This document shows, in pieces, positions 9,063 to 18,824 of a DNA stretch of 64,000 nt. Position numbers and translations under genes: made by a program. The notes beneath the pieces were generated by a model. It saw only the letters and a list, made by a program, of their open reading frames with translations. It was not told the origin of the DNA and ran no database searches. The stretch's first letter is position 1, and each line of letters starts with the position of its first letter. Origin of the DNA: Citrobacter sp. (lineage in GTDB: Bacteria; Pseudomonadota; Gammaproteobacteria; Enterobacterales; Enterobacteriaceae); assembly GCA_019415335.1 (NCBI GenBank), contig DXKH01000070.1:1-64000 (forward strand), given 5' to 3'.

Positions 9063-12000
9063 CTTCTGTTGCTGGGCCCAGACGTTCCGAACCGACGGCG
9101 ATACTCTTCCGCCCCAAGTGCCATCACCTCAACGTCATGCTCGGTCACGTCGATAGCGTTCTTTACACTAAGCTCCCGCTTTAGGATTGCAAGCTCTGGA
9201 ATAAACTTCGGCTCAGCCCCTCCATTAAATATCGCGGGAAGAAGCAAATACGCGCGTGACTGCCTATAAATATCAAGAAAGCGGCTCAGGTTGACATCGG
9301 TTTCTGCATGCATGGTTTGCATACGTGATGCCATCATGAAGGTCTTGCCTGACGTTTCGCCCTCATCATTAGAAAGCCTGGAAGTGATAAGAACACGGTA
9401 ATGCGCCGGATGGTCAACGGAGACTCCACGCAGAATCGCCATGTAAATTTCGTCCTGCTTATCGACCGTTCCTAGACGTTCACGCCAACGTGCAAAGATC
9501 TTCCTGGCGGCATCCTCGTGCTTAAACATGAGCGCAACCGCTGGAGGATACGAGGGCCCCCAATGAGTAAAAGCAGTTCCGGTCCAACCGGCTTGACTCC
9601 AAAGATGAACATCTATAACAGAGCGAACACCAAGATCGCGATGGTCGCTTGTTGGGAACGGGGCACTTCGTTTTCCTACCGTCGAGCGACTTTCTTGATC
9701 CTCAAACGTGTCTAATAAACGGCGGGTGATTACGGGACGCGACGGCTCAAGAGTGAACTCCGATATCGCCATCTGCGTCCAATCGCTGAGCTTCGATAGC
9801 CCTTCCTTGAATACTCGTTGCCGACTATTGCCGACAACTACGACCATGCTGATGCGGTCAAGCACCGCCTCATTGCCGAAGAGATGTTCGAGCGTTTTCC
9901 GCATATCCTCCACGTAGCAAGTGGCAGCAAAAATCTCAGCTGCCAATCCGATCAGCATCTTCTGGACTTCGGCCTGTCGGGCAAATGTAGCGGGTAACAG
10001 TCCAGTCGGCCAGCGAACTATCGCCGTCATTTCATCAGTATTGATCGTAAAGTCCGGTGCCAGCACTTCAGAACTATCTTGAAGTGAGATAGTGAAGTTC
10101 TCTGTATGCGCTGCGGCGCCGCTTTCGATTGCGGTTGCAAAAAATGCTTCGACGGAACCTATTACTGCTTCTGCAGCAAGAATTAAGGCATCGGAGCTCG
10201 GGTGAAAAACAGCCACACGAATGCCTAGCACTCTTGAGACAAGACACTGCGAGTCTGCCTCGTTAAAGATGACAGGACCATGCAGGTTGCTAGATGCCGG
10301 TTGACTAGCAAGCAAAGTAAATAGCTCGGCCACACTCTCTGGCGTCTCTTCTTGCGGTATTGATCCCTCCCGACGAAGTTCGGCTTCATGGCCGAGCGCG
10401 TAAATCAGCGAGTTTCGACTCTGTTGCAGACCGAGTCCACCAAGAACGTCAGGCAATCGCACAATGTGTTGAAGTTCTTCCGCTGTGAAATTTAAAATTT
10501 GGCTCGCCAGAATAAGATCGAATTCCGTAAGTCGCTTCGCGACACGCTCTTGTGATGAGTCGTCGAGCGGAAGCGTCGCCGTACAACCTCGAACTAACCG
10601 AACGGCTTCGAGAGCGTCTGGAAGATGCCGAAGTTCGACAGCAACCCAAGCGAGGGTCATGACCATGGGTACGATCGAAGCCGGAAGGTCACTGTCCTCC
10701 TCGGCTTCGATGAACATTGAAGCCATTGCAAAAATGCATGTAGCACGCGCAGCCCAGAGCAATCCGGCACTACGATAAGCAAACGTGAGCAGTTGCAGCG
10801 CTTCGATCAGAGAGTCGGCATATTCTTTTTTAGTGAGTTGCCGTGCGGCTTTGCCCAGCAAACGAATCATTTCGAAGTTATCTTCGAAATCGAGTTGTTG
10901 CGCTCGCTTGAGAAGCACTAACGCACCCTGAGCCTCACCGGTACGCTCAGAAACAAACGCCGCCACCTCGTCAACCAGTTGGACATAACCACTGTCCTTA
11001 CCGGCGACGATCCCGAACACCTCAATCATTTTAGTCAAACGCTCAGCAGAAAACTCACCGAGACCTCTCGCACACTTGACGACATCCGAGAACTGCGGCC
11101 ATAGCGCACTCAGTTTTTGAGTGTCTTTCTTGAGTGTCGCCTGATTAACTTCTACGACGAGTAACGACGACTGGGCCTCCAATGCATTGTTTGGACGTTC
11201 TTTATTCTCAGCAATTAGCTTTAACCTCTCGGTCAATCTAGATACGCGCTCTTCAAGCTTAGCCTCGTCGACCGTCAAATGCTGATGAATGACCGAGTTA
11301 AATAGTAATTGTACTAAATTACAAAGAAACTCAAGGTTTATAGCGTGATCCGTGTCGATCACCAGATTCGCGAACTCGTCGTACCTTCCGTTCAAATACG
11401 CGATGTCATCGAACCACCAAAAGGCGGTCCAGATGGACTCGTAGTGCGCTTCCAACTTCTGGCGATGAGTTCCATCTTGTTCAGCGAGTCGAATTGCACG
11501 AGCAAGCCGACCATCCGTCTCGATTCGTGGGAGCTCTAGATTGCGCGACAACTTAGCGGCCACCAGAGCTTCCGTAACTCGTTGCATTTCCATCCCGGAA
11601 AATGCCTCCGGATTGCCGAGCGTTTTCTCGATGTCTTCAAGTTGCTGCGAGCGGGAGTAGTCCGAGGGCCCCAAACGCCTTGAGTCTGCAACCTCCTGCC
11701 CGACACCAAGGTAATTAAAGGCGAGGTCCTTACGATCGTTACTGACGACCTCATCAACAATCCAACTCCGGTCAAGAATAGTGATGGTCACCCCGTACTG
11801 TTGCGTAAGTTCATCCTCGACGCGGGCTCGATCCTTCGCACGAGCGAACTGCGCTGTTACACAATAGACTTTCTGATAGCCGCGCTGCGTCGCCACAATA
11901 CCTGCGACGTCATTGCGAACTTTTTCCGCCCACTTTCTCTTGGCACTGAAAGCGAATGCCCAACGTTCCTGAGCGGCATTTGCGTCACCCACATACGTGA

Positions 12001-12298
12001 GAGTAGCAATCTCGTCGGCAATCGGAATAGTTTCTGAATCGGCTTTGCTGTCTCCTCCTCCCTCCGGACCGGTAGCAGGCTTTAAGTTTGGGCAGATCGT
12101 GCGTTCGCACAACTTGCGACAAAATATCTCGAAGTCATGGGTCTGGTTGCGCGATGTAATACTATCGAGGTAGTACTCAAGTGCCGGGGCATCGAGCTGG
12201 TATGCTGTGCGGTCGCTGGTGTCCGAGTAAAATTCAGGACGCAGTTCGCGCATGAATTTTGATGGCGACACCCCTTTTTCTTGTTCTCTTTCAGCCAT
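9059..12298 (-). CDS. Large nuclease-like protein with helical repeats
   Basis: A 1079-aa protein with ATG at 12298 and AAGAGG just upstream. Residues about 55-125 look like a PD-(D/E)xK nuclease fold: FEIFCRKLCER helix, GPEGGGDSKADSET (acidic residues D83, D87, E89), then WAFAFSAKRKW (S118-A-K120) as the second strand. Residues about 220-700 are leucine/alanine-rich helices suggesting TPR-like repeats; the C-terminal third is unassigned. No helicase or ATPase motif is visible. I recognise the N-terminal motif set from uncharacterised proteins of defence islands but cannot name a system. It stands alone between the Hachiman locus and the six-gene operon, so a single-gene defence function is an inference. 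Confidence 0.6.
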   Translation of the reverse strand: MAEREQEKGVSPSKFMRELRPEFYSDTSDRTAYQLDAPALEYYLDSITSRNQTHDFEIFCRKLCERTICPNLKPATGPEGGGDSKADSETIPIADEIATLTYVGDANAAQERWAFAFSAKRKWAEKVRNDVAGIVATQRGYQKVYCVTAQFARAKDRARVEDELTQQYGVTITILDRSWIVDEVVSNDRKDLAFNYLGVGQEVADSRRLGPSDYSRSQQLEDIEKTLGNPEAFSGMEMQRVTEALVAAKLSRNLELPRIETDGRLARAIRLAEQDGTHRQKLEAHYESIWTAFWWFDDIAYLNGRYDEFANLVIDTDHAINLEFLCNLVQLLFNSVIHQHLTVDEAKLEERVSRLTERLKLIAENKERPNNALEAQSSLLVVEVNQATLKKDTQKLSALWPQFSDVVKCARGLGEFSAERLTKMIEVFGIVAGKDSGYVQLVDEVAAFVSERTGEAQGALVLLKRAQQLDFEDNFEMIRLLGKAARQLTKKEYADSLIEALQLLTFAYRSAGLLWAARATCIFAMASMFIEAEEDSDLPASIVPMVMTLAWVAVELRHLPDALEAVRLVRGCTATLPLDDSSQERVAKRLTEFDLILASQILNFTAEELQHIVRLPDVLGGLGLQQSRNSLIYALGHEAELRREGSIPQEETPESVAELFTLLASQPASSNLHGPVIFNEADSQCLVSRVLGIRVAVFHPSSDALILAAEAVIGSVEAFFATAIESGAAAHTENFTISLQDSSEVLAPDFTINTDEMTAIVRWPTGLLPATFARQAEVQKMLIGLAAEIFAATCYVEDMRKTLEHLFGNEAVLDRISMVVVVGNSRQRVFKEGLSKLSDWTQMAISEFTLEPSRPVITRRLLDTFEDQESRSTVGKRSAPFPTSDHRDLGVRSVIDVHLWSQAGWTGTAFTHWGPSYPPAVALMFKHEDAARKIFARWRERLGTVDKQDEIYMAILRGVSVDHPAHYRVLITSRLSNDEGETSGKTFMMASRMQTMHAETDVNLSRFLDIYRQSRAYLLLPAIFNGGAEPKFIPELAILKRELSVKNAIDVTEHDVEVMALGAEEYRRRFGTSGPSNRS

Positions 12299-12986
12299 TC
12301 ATTGCCTCTTAAATACGAGTTCCGCCATCGTATAAATGCGAAGAAAATGTTCGAATGTCGCCATACACTTCTGCTCCAATCGTAGACCTCCACCGCCCCT
12401 AAACTAATGCTTCCAGCTCATTGTAAGCCGAGCGCGGCAAGCTTGTTCAAGGCTACCTTTCATTATTTATCCTCACTCCAGCCCGGTCCTGAACCAAACA
12501 AACTGAAATCTGTAGTTTCTTTTTTGAGGCAAGCCAATAGGAGCGCAAGTACCCCGCATAACCGGACCACTCAATTTTGGTATCACCATCGATTGTACTC
12601 ACAAAACGAAGCAGTTCATATGCAGACACCGAAGAGCGGGTGACCTGCTCCCTCATTATTATTAGAGTGCGGACTGTAGCAATGTCCGGTAATGGCACTA
12701 AGCTGCCATTGTTAAATGCGCTAAAATTGCTTGTCATTATGGCCGGAGCTGCCATTGTTCCCAAATCTAATGACTGGATAACTCATATCTTGGGGTATTA
12801 ATCAATGGAGAGCAGATCAAGTTAAAAACATTTATCTGCGGTTTGTACCGGTATGCTTTTATGACATTCCAGCATACCGGTCCATAGCCAGACCGATGAA
12901 CTCGCCTGTAGAACAAGCTGAATGTAACCTGCCCAGAGTCATGCTTTTCAGGTCTGATAGTTTTGAGCACTGTTAAAGTCATTGCC
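12299..12986. other. Gap between two defence modules
   Basis: About 690 bp. Short frames on both strands (for example 12453-12764 on the minus strand) show no family resemblance and no good ribosome-binding site. The upstream part must carry the promoter of the leftward 1079-aa gene. An IS-end relic occupies 12779-12819. The last 160 bp lie downstream of the six-gene operon and have no clear hairpin-plus-T-run terminator. Confidence 0.5.
12779..12819 (-). repeat. Relic of the IS3-family tip
   Basis: By hand alignment, 31 of 41 bases match 102-142, the tip of the IS at the window start, without gaps and ending in the same ...GAGCAG.TCA. The orientation is the same as at the window start (element body would lie to the left), but no transposase remains. 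It abuts the 3' side of the six-gene operon. Confidence 0.6.
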
Positions 12987-13445
12987 CTAACTCAACCACT
13001 TCCTTAACTTACTCCAAATGGATAGAGGCTCAGTTCTCATCCCAGAAGACTCCTCAGTTGGCTCCTGTTTAAAATCTTCAGAAATTTCGGTCGCATTAGT
13101 CTGGGCGTAATAACGCTTCTTAGCCGCTTTATCTCGACGCATCTCCGCATCGATTTTGGCTTTATCCCAAGGAGCTGCTTCCAGTACGCGGTTACACTTA
13201 ATTACATAGTGCGATCGACAGGGTAAATTCCAATTTCCTACGGATGGCCAAAGCGAAATGGTCTCACCATCGAAGGTTAACTTCCAGTCAGTTGGGGTTA
13301 GAGGGGTTACTACTTCATGTCCGCAACCACAACAGCAACTGTGGATAACCGTGCCATACTCCATGGAAACGTACAGAGTGCCGGCTTCAAGTTCTCGTGG
13401 AATCCCTTTAACGAAACACGGGGTCAATTGGTAATGGCGTATCAT
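12987..13445 (-). CDS. DUF6527 family protein of ubiquitin-like operon
   Basis: A 152-aa protein, last gene of the six-gene operon, overlapping the preceding gene by 4 bases (ATGA type). The family signature is visible: CCCGCGHE (CxxC-type zinc ligands, about residue 37), a GxGNW-like segment, and CRSHYVIKCNRV (about residues 74-85) near the middle. The C-terminal third is charged and looks disordered. DUF6527 proteins are found beside bacterial E1/E2-like and ubiquitin-like genes; a peptidase or deconjugase role has been suggested, which I recall but cannot verify. The cysteine and CRSHY residues are the obvious candidates for a metal or catalytic site. Confidence 0.75.
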   Translation of the reverse strand: MIRHYQLTPCFVKGIPRELEAGTLYVSMEYGTVIHSCCCGCGHEVVTPLTPTDWKLTFDGETISLWPSVGNWNLPCRSHYVIKCNRVLEAAPWDKAKIDAEMRRDKAAKKRYYAQTNATEISEDFKQEPTEESSGMRTEPLSIWSKLRKWLS

Positions 13446-14617
13446 AGTAAGTCACCATTCAGTAACATATTCCCGTCAGTCGTATATGAACAGTGATGTT
13501 CATTTTCAAGATCACGATAAAACCCGAGTAGTTTCTTCCATTTGATGACGGCAAGTGCCGCATTCAACATGTTTAACTCGGCGACTTGAATATTTGAAGC
13601 GTAAACGTTTTCTGCGCCACTCTCCTTGAAAGACACACGGGTGCGAATATGTTCACGCTTCTCTGGAGTGCTGGTCGTCACCCTCAGGATGCCACCAAGC
13701 GATCCGTCCACCAACTCGAGCCCCATTCCCACGTCTATGAATGACACACCCATATATTCCAGCTTCTGCATCGCTAAACGTTTTGGCTCGCCTGCGTCCA
13801 TGCAAAGGAAGGCAAAGGTGATTCCATCCAAGAGATTAAGATTATCCAGGCTTATCTGTACTGCATGCGTAACGATATGACGGTGCATCTGACCGTAAAT
13901 TCCCGCCAGGTAATCTACTTTCTTCGGCACTTCCCTGAGAGTGTTAATGGACGGGGCGCCAGGTGCGCGAAAAGCGTTGTGCTGAAGAAAATCATCACCA
14001 TCGATGAGACGTATCTCCCTAACCGGCGTTTTGGCTATCTGGTCCAGTATGTAGGAACCTGTACCACCGACTCCAATGATGGCAATGTGCTGACCTTCAA
14101 GTCGTGCAGTTAATGCCCCGATCCCGACCCGGTCAGATGCGGTTTCAAGATAGTTAAATACGCCCCCTTCCTCCTCATCAGGGGTTTTAAAAACACGTGG
14201 ACTAACGCCAGGTTTGAGGGTGGCGGCGTGGCCAGAAATGATCGTCGCATAGGTGGACATCTTCTGATGGTAGTCACTGTAACCTTCAGGCCCTGGCTTA
14301 CTGGAGAATAAGTGCTGAGCAGACAGTCCATGCCCAAGATTTACCTCTTCACTCTGATGAAAAATAGCCTGAATGCGCCCCCCCTGGGAAGTGCATGGAA
14401 ATTCTCCATCAAAGTGAATTGTGTGTGGTTCTGGTTTTTGAGTAACGTCGCCAGACATGCAAAGGCTCGATATAAGTGTGCCGGTTTTAACTTCCCGTTG
14501 CGCGTTAACATACGGCACGTCACGCATGACCAGGAAACCACCTACAATGTTTACGTGGTAACCTTCTTCGCGCAAGCGCTTCAGATCGCTATTAAGATTG
14601 AATGGTGCGGCCGACAT
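13442..14617 (-). CDS. E2-E1-like fusion, ThiF family adenylyltransferase
   Basis: A 391-aa protein. Residues about 10-150 form an E2-like N-terminal domain (YHVNIVGGFLVMRDVPYVN; HFDGEFPC with a candidate active cysteine). Residues about 175-330 form a ThiF/E1-like Rossmann domain: GVGGTGS for ATP binding, RLIDGDDF, then NAFRAPGA with the conserved arginine. ThiF/E1 enzymes adenylate the C-terminus of ubiquitin-like proteins; a fused E2-like part suggests one protein both activates and transfers. The last segment (about 330-391) carries a further cysteine (HHCSY). It overlaps both neighbours: the start lies inside the ubiquitin-like gene and the end inside the DUF6527 gene. Confidence 0.85.
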   Translation of the reverse strand: MSAAPFNLNSDLKRLREEGYHVNIVGGFLVMRDVPYVNAQREVKTGTLISSLCMSGDVTQKPEPHTIHFDGEFPCTSQGGRIQAIFHQSEEVNLGHGLSAQHLFSSKPGPEGYSDYHQKMSTYATIISGHAATLKPGVSPRVFKTPDEEEGGVFNYLETASDRVGIGALTARLEGQHIAIIGVGGTGSYILDQIAKTPVREIRLIDGDDFLQHNAFRAPGAPSINTLREVPKKVDYLAGIYGQMHRHIVTHAVQISLDNLNLLDGITFAFLCMDAGEPKRLAMQKLEYMGVSFIDVGMGLELVDGSLGGILRVTTSTPEKREHIRTRVSFKESGAENVYASNIQVAELNMLNAALAVIKWKKLLGFYRDLENEHHCSYTTDGNMLLNGDLL

Positions 14618-15347
14618 TGATTACGCTCCCATTTTTCACTTCGATAAAGGCACCTGCAGCTAACTCACCACTGTGTGGTTTTGAGCTCGCTCCACGATAT
14701 GTAATTGAATATACGATCTCAGCAGTTGGAGCTTCACCTGGATATGCGATAGCCACAAATTGCTCGAAAGTTTGATGACTATCGCTGACCTGAACTTCAC
14801 GTCCATTAACGACGATATCAATCTTTGGTTTACGCTTTGGCGCCGTTACAAAGTGTTCAATTCCCGGAGTCGTAAGATCCACCGCCTCATTCGGTTCAAT
14901 CTGGCGATCATCACCGCCACGGACAACCATAAATACGGCATCGCCGTCGCCTGGTTTTGCCAGTTCATAAAGTGCTGCCCCTGAAATTGCAGGTTTACCC
15001 CATGATACTTGACTGTCGTTTACAGTAAGTTTGAAATCACGATCGGTCTGGAAGGCCACGAAACGTTCAGCGCCATGACCGCGTAAATCGAAAGGTTCAT
15101 CAAGGCGAAGATCTTCAAAGTCTCCCGTCTGAAGAATGGCGAAGAGGCTATAGTCATCATGTGCACGCAGACCCGCAGCAATCAGAATTTGTCGACCCAG
15201 TGGAACTGGGTCATTGACTACAATTGCGTGAAAATCCAGGTTTTCCTGCGCAAACAGGATGCGGTAGGCATTTGCCGGACGCAGTTCGCGGCCTTCGCGA
15301 ATAGCTTCTCCGACATCGTCGATATTGTTAATATTTTGGCTGTTCAT
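14592..15347 (-). CDS. Multi-ubiquitin-domain protein (three Ubl repeats)
   Basis: I place the start at ATG 15347 (AAGGAT 11 bases upstream); 15356 and 15398 are in-frame alternatives. After a short leader, about 251 aa contain three beta-grasp repeats of 65-75 residues, each closing with a similar G.E.FV or GAFIEV strand: about residues 25-100, 100-175 and 175-251. This is the multiubiquitin architecture described for bacterial E1/E2-associated operons. The protein ends ...VINVGRTIQS with no C-terminal diglycine, so either processing exposes another residue or conjugation is non-canonical. It overlaps the E2-E1 gene by 26 bases. Confidence 0.8.
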   Translation of the reverse strand: MNSQNINNIDDVGEAIREGRELRPANAYRILFAQENLDFHAIVVNDPVPLGRQILIAAGLRAHDDYSLFAILQTGDFEDLRLDEPFDLRGHGAERFVAFQTDRDFKLTVNDSQVSWGKPAISGAALYELAKPGDGDAVFMVVRGGDDRQIEPNEAVDLTTPGIEHFVTAPKRKPKIDIVVNGREVQVSDSHQTFEQFVAIAYPGEAPTAEIVYSITYRGASSKPHSGELAAGAFIEVKNGSVINVGRTIQS

Positions 15348-15430
15348 GTTTTGCATATCCTTGAGTTTGGCCAGACGATGTCTGGCTCTAATACTCAATC
15401 GATGCAGCTATACCAAAGCGGTAAATTATT

Positions 15431-18400
15431 TTAGAATTTTTTTTGGAGCGCGCCTGGAGGGGTCAATCCGCAGACGAAAAATGCCGGGCAGGAGGGACAG
15501 ACCCGGGATGATGATTCGGCGGGAAATACACCCCGACTTATAGAGTCTAAGGCAACATGAAGCTTTTCCTGCCGGTTATGTAGCATCTTAGTGCTCAGAT
15601 CAATCGGCGTTACAGTCTTATCAGAAAGATGAACTAACTCCACTATCGCGTCAGGAAAGGCTCTCCGTGCTGCCAGTATAAAAGCGGCTGCGCCAAGGTC
15701 CGATTCTTCTTTATCTCTTTTATGTCCGGTTCTAACCCGGCGAAACGTACGTCGCCCATTTGAGTAAATCAACACATCGTCAGGTTCTACGGTGATAGGG
15801 ATATCCCCGAACTTCATCGTGAGTACACTGGGTGTTTCAGGAGCGTGACCTTCGCGAATTGAATTAAAATATCTAACCATGTCAAGTGCCAGAGACTTAA
15901 ACTCAAGGGCATATCCGTGCTCAGCCAGACCTTCAACTTTGAGGGCTTGCTCAACGCTGCCTTCTATATTCGTAATTATTGTAGACTCTGCCTCGATCAT
16001 ATCCTTGAACACTTTTCGGACAGCATCGTGCATTTTTGAGAATGGGGTTGGTGATCGTCGCCCCCCGATTTGAAGGACGTGAGTATAGAAAAATCGTCGA
16101 GGACAAGATTCATAGAGGGAGACCTGATCGCCACTAAGTTTGAATTCTCCATCCGCAACCCAGTCTATAGGTAAAGATTCGGGAGGCTCAATGACCGGAT
16201 GATGAGGCTCTATGTTTCTTTGAATCAGATTGGGCTCAATACGATCCAGATACTCGGATTTCTTTCGGGTACTACCTGCAGCGTTTCGTAGTGCAGCATA
16301 GAGGAATAACTGGTCCCTGGCTCTCGACAATGCAACATAGAATAAGCATTCTCTTTCCGCCTTGTGCTCCATACTAAACTGCTCCCTGGCATTCGCCTTA
16401 CTACCGACTATCATCCCATCGGGTGGTGGGCAGGCTTGCTTTTGCGTATAACCAGGAAGGGTATCTGCATTCATCCCCGGGACATGGACTACAGGAAATT
16501 CAAGCCCTTTTGAGCCATGTATAGTCATGAGGCGAACCGCGTCAATGTTTTGTGCCGCTACCGGGAGTTGCCTGAGCTCACGATCGTCCCCTAGTCGGAC
16601 TAAACGGCGAATGCGATCTAATGTGCGAGTGATAAATAATCCTTCGCCAGTTGCAGGCTGGACTCGCAAGAAATTAAGTAACTGCCAGGTTGCAATACAT
16701 TGGGAGCGGTCACTGCAACCTGAAGAAGTTGCCAGGCGAGCTACAATACGAGTCCTGTCTAAAAGTACAGTGGCCAGCACAGTCCAGGGTGAAGTGTCGC
16801 CGTTAAAACCGTCCAGTGTTTTAATCAGCCGCTTTAAGGCAGTACGGCCATTTGCAGAGATTTGGAACTGATCTACTTTATCTTTCCACCCCCCCCTGTC
16901 ATCTTCTTCACGCAGGCATGCAAGAATATTTCCGACATCTTCCAGCGACATCGTAAATTCTGGCAGGCAAGCCATCCTCACCAGGCCCATTGCGCGGCGA
17001 TCCACTAAAAGGGAAAGCAGTGACAGCCAATCCTTTATCTCCGGACGCTCGAAAACACTGCCCAAGAAAAGAACAGGGATTCCTAAACGCTCGAGTTGTT
17101 GCCCAATTTCTGAGAGTTTTTCGTTGCCTGTACAGAGAACGGCCTGATCACGATATGGGTAACCGGCACCTCGCATTTCCTGTATAGCGTCCGCAAGAGC
17201 TGGTGACTGTTGAACGCCTTGTCCCACAAAGCGAAGTTCGGGTTTGCAGGCATTACTGCCCCGATTGGGGCGTAGCCCGCTATAAGCATCCCCTACAGCC
17301 ATACCCATCGCAAATCTCGAAAATGTTGAAACTATTTCAGGCACCGATCGGTAGTTCATTTTTAACCGATATCGCACCCCGCCTGGAAAATCTTCATTTC
17401 CAAAGCGCGTCATGTTAAATGAAGAGGCACCTCTAAAACGATAGATTGACTGCTTAGCATCCCCAACTGCCCACAAATTTTCACCATTACCACATAGAGC
17501 TTTCAACAGTCGCACGCTGCTGTGGTTGACGTCCTGGTATTCGTCCACCAAAACGTGTTCATAGGTAGACTGGATATGGGAGCGAATAGCATCATTTTCT
17601 TCAAGTAGCTTTACAGGTAATGAAACCAAATCCCCAAAGTCTATACATTCAGACTGTTGCTTAAGATTCTCATAAGCTGCGTATACCTTGGCGACTTCAA
17701 TCGCTTTCTCTGCATCGGTAATAGCATCACTCTCAACAGCGCTAACGCGCATGGCCTGCGCCAGTCTCAGGTAAGTGCTTGCATCGACTACCTCGTCTTT
17801 AGCACGTGAAATGCCGGCGAGAAAGTCCGCAATAATCCGGCTTGGATCATAAAGATTGCGGTAATGAACAAGTCCTAATTTTGGGAACTCATGCTCCAGC
17901 AATTCAACTGCTTCTGTACGATCCAACATCCGGGGGGATTGTGGCACATTCAACTTATCGTGAAACCGGCGAACCAAATCGAGGCCGAATGAGTGGAAGG
18001 TACCGATCCACATTGCAGCTGCAGCACTGCTATCGACACGGGCAATTCTTTCAGCCATTTCTCCTGCCGCTTTATTTGAAAAAGTCAGCAAGAGAATTTT
18101 CCGGGGATCAACCCCTTCATTAAGCAGTCCTTTTACACGGCCTACCAATGTCTGTGTTTTTCCTGTGCCTGGTCCGGCTTCAAGCAAAAAGGCAACACCA
18201 CGATGGGCTGCGGCTTTAGCCTGCTCATCGTTTAAAGGAAATTCAATTGCTGACTCTGGATTTTCAGGCAAAGTCGGGGGCAACAGTAGCGCATCAAAAA
18301 GTTGTTGAGCAACGACGTCAAATGGCGCTCCAAGCTTTTCGGCAATACTTGAAGCACTTTGGCCCTCCAGATAAAGCGTTCTAACAAAATGTCTAGGTAG

Positions 18401-18823
18401 CAAAAACTCGCGCGCAAAAAGATCCATCTGGACCTCTCTTCGCTGTCTGCGACTGTAATCTACGACTCGCTCAACTCCCAGTGGGGAGCTCTCCGACGTC
18501 CTTGTGGGATCTATCGTATAACTCTGTTCATCCTCTTCGACATCATCTCCAAGTTCAGCGTGACCAATTTCATGAGCGACGAGGAATGCTTGTTCAAAAA
18601 GAGTTGCGCATTTTTCGTGGAGAATAAACATCTCCTCTGGAATAAAACGAGCGCGCGCGCCTCTCAGGTTAGGCGATCCTTTTCTTGTGCTCTCTACATC
18701 AAGGCCTCGTCTGGTGGCTTCAGCAACAGCAAACTCATAGGGAGTCCATGGATTTTGTCCTGAATCAACGGCCTGATCATGTAGAGCAGCAGCGGCCTTA
18801 CGAGCCAGTTCCACTGCTTGCAC
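15431..18823 (-). CDS. ImmA/IrrE peptidase-UvrD helicase-nuclease fusion
   Basis: A 1130-aa protein from GTG 18823 (AGAGGATAG upstream). Residues 1-195 form an ImmA/IrrE-type zinc peptidase with HEIGH near residue 84 and a downstream FAREFLLP segment. Residues about 205-800 are a UvrD/PcrA-type superfamily 1 helicase: GPGTGKT, LTFSNKAAGEM, VDEYQDVN, GDAKQSIYRFRGA, TIHGSKGLEF, and VALSRARDQ. The C-terminal 240 residues resemble the AddB/RecB-type nuclease domain, with SCPRRFFYTH and a terminal CPSCPAFFVC that could hold an iron-sulphur cluster. It begins 2 bases after the preceding gene's stop and ends 83 bases before the Ubl start. ImmA/IrrE peptidases typically cleave a partner repressor; the regulator-like gene just upstream is the natural candidate. 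Confidence 0.85.
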   Translation of the reverse strand: MQAVELARKAAAALHDQAVDSGQNPWTPYEFAVAEATRRGLDVESTRKGSPNLRGARARFIPEEMFILHEKCATLFEQAFLVAHEIGHAELGDDVEEDEQSYTIDPTRTSESSPLGVERVVDYSRRQRREVQMDLFAREFLLPRHFVRTLYLEGQSASSIAEKLGAPFDVVAQQLFDALLLPPTLPENPESAIEFPLNDEQAKAAAHRGVAFLLEAGPGTGKTQTLVGRVKGLLNEGVDPRKILLLTFSNKAAGEMAERIARVDSSAAAAMWIGTFHSFGLDLVRRFHDKLNVPQSPRMLDRTEAVELLEHEFPKLGLVHYRNLYDPSRIIADFLAGISRAKDEVVDASTYLRLAQAMRVSAVESDAITDAEKAIEVAKVYAAYENLKQQSECIDFGDLVSLPVKLLEENDAIRSHIQSTYEHVLVDEYQDVNHSSVRLLKALCGNGENLWAVGDAKQSIYRFRGASSFNMTRFGNEDFPGGVRYRLKMNYRSVPEIVSTFSRFAMGMAVGDAYSGLRPNRGSNACKPELRFVGQGVQQSPALADAIQEMRGAGYPYRDQAVLCTGNEKLSEIGQQLERLGIPVLFLGSVFERPEIKDWLSLLSLLVDRRAMGLVRMACLPEFTMSLEDVGNILACLREEDDRGGWKDKVDQFQISANGRTALKRLIKTLDGFNGDTSPWTVLATVLLDRTRIVARLATSSGCSDRSQCIATWQLLNFLRVQPATGEGLFITRTLDRIRRLVRLGDDRELRQLPVAAQNIDAVRLMTIHGSKGLEFPVVHVPGMNADTLPGYTQKQACPPPDGMIVGSKANAREQFSMEHKAERECLFYVALSRARDQLFLYAALRNAAGSTRKKSEYLDRIEPNLIQRNIEPHHPVIEPPESLPIDWVADGEFKLSGDQVSLYESCPRRFFYTHVLQIGGRRSPTPFSKMHDAVRKVFKDMIEAESTIITNIEGSVEQALKVEGLAEHGYALEFKSLALDMVRYFNSIREGHAPETPSVLTMKFGDIPITVEPDDVLIYSNGRRTFRRVRTGHKRDKEESDLGAAAFILAARRAFPDAIVELVHLSDKTVTPIDLSTKMLHNRQEKLHVALDSISRGVFPAESSSRVCPSCPAFFVCGLTPPGALQKKF

Positions 18824-18824
18824 G

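Noticed and set aside
12453..12764. 103-codon leftward frame between defence modules
   Set aside because: No recognisable domain, no good start signal, and overlapping frames of equal quality on the other strand.
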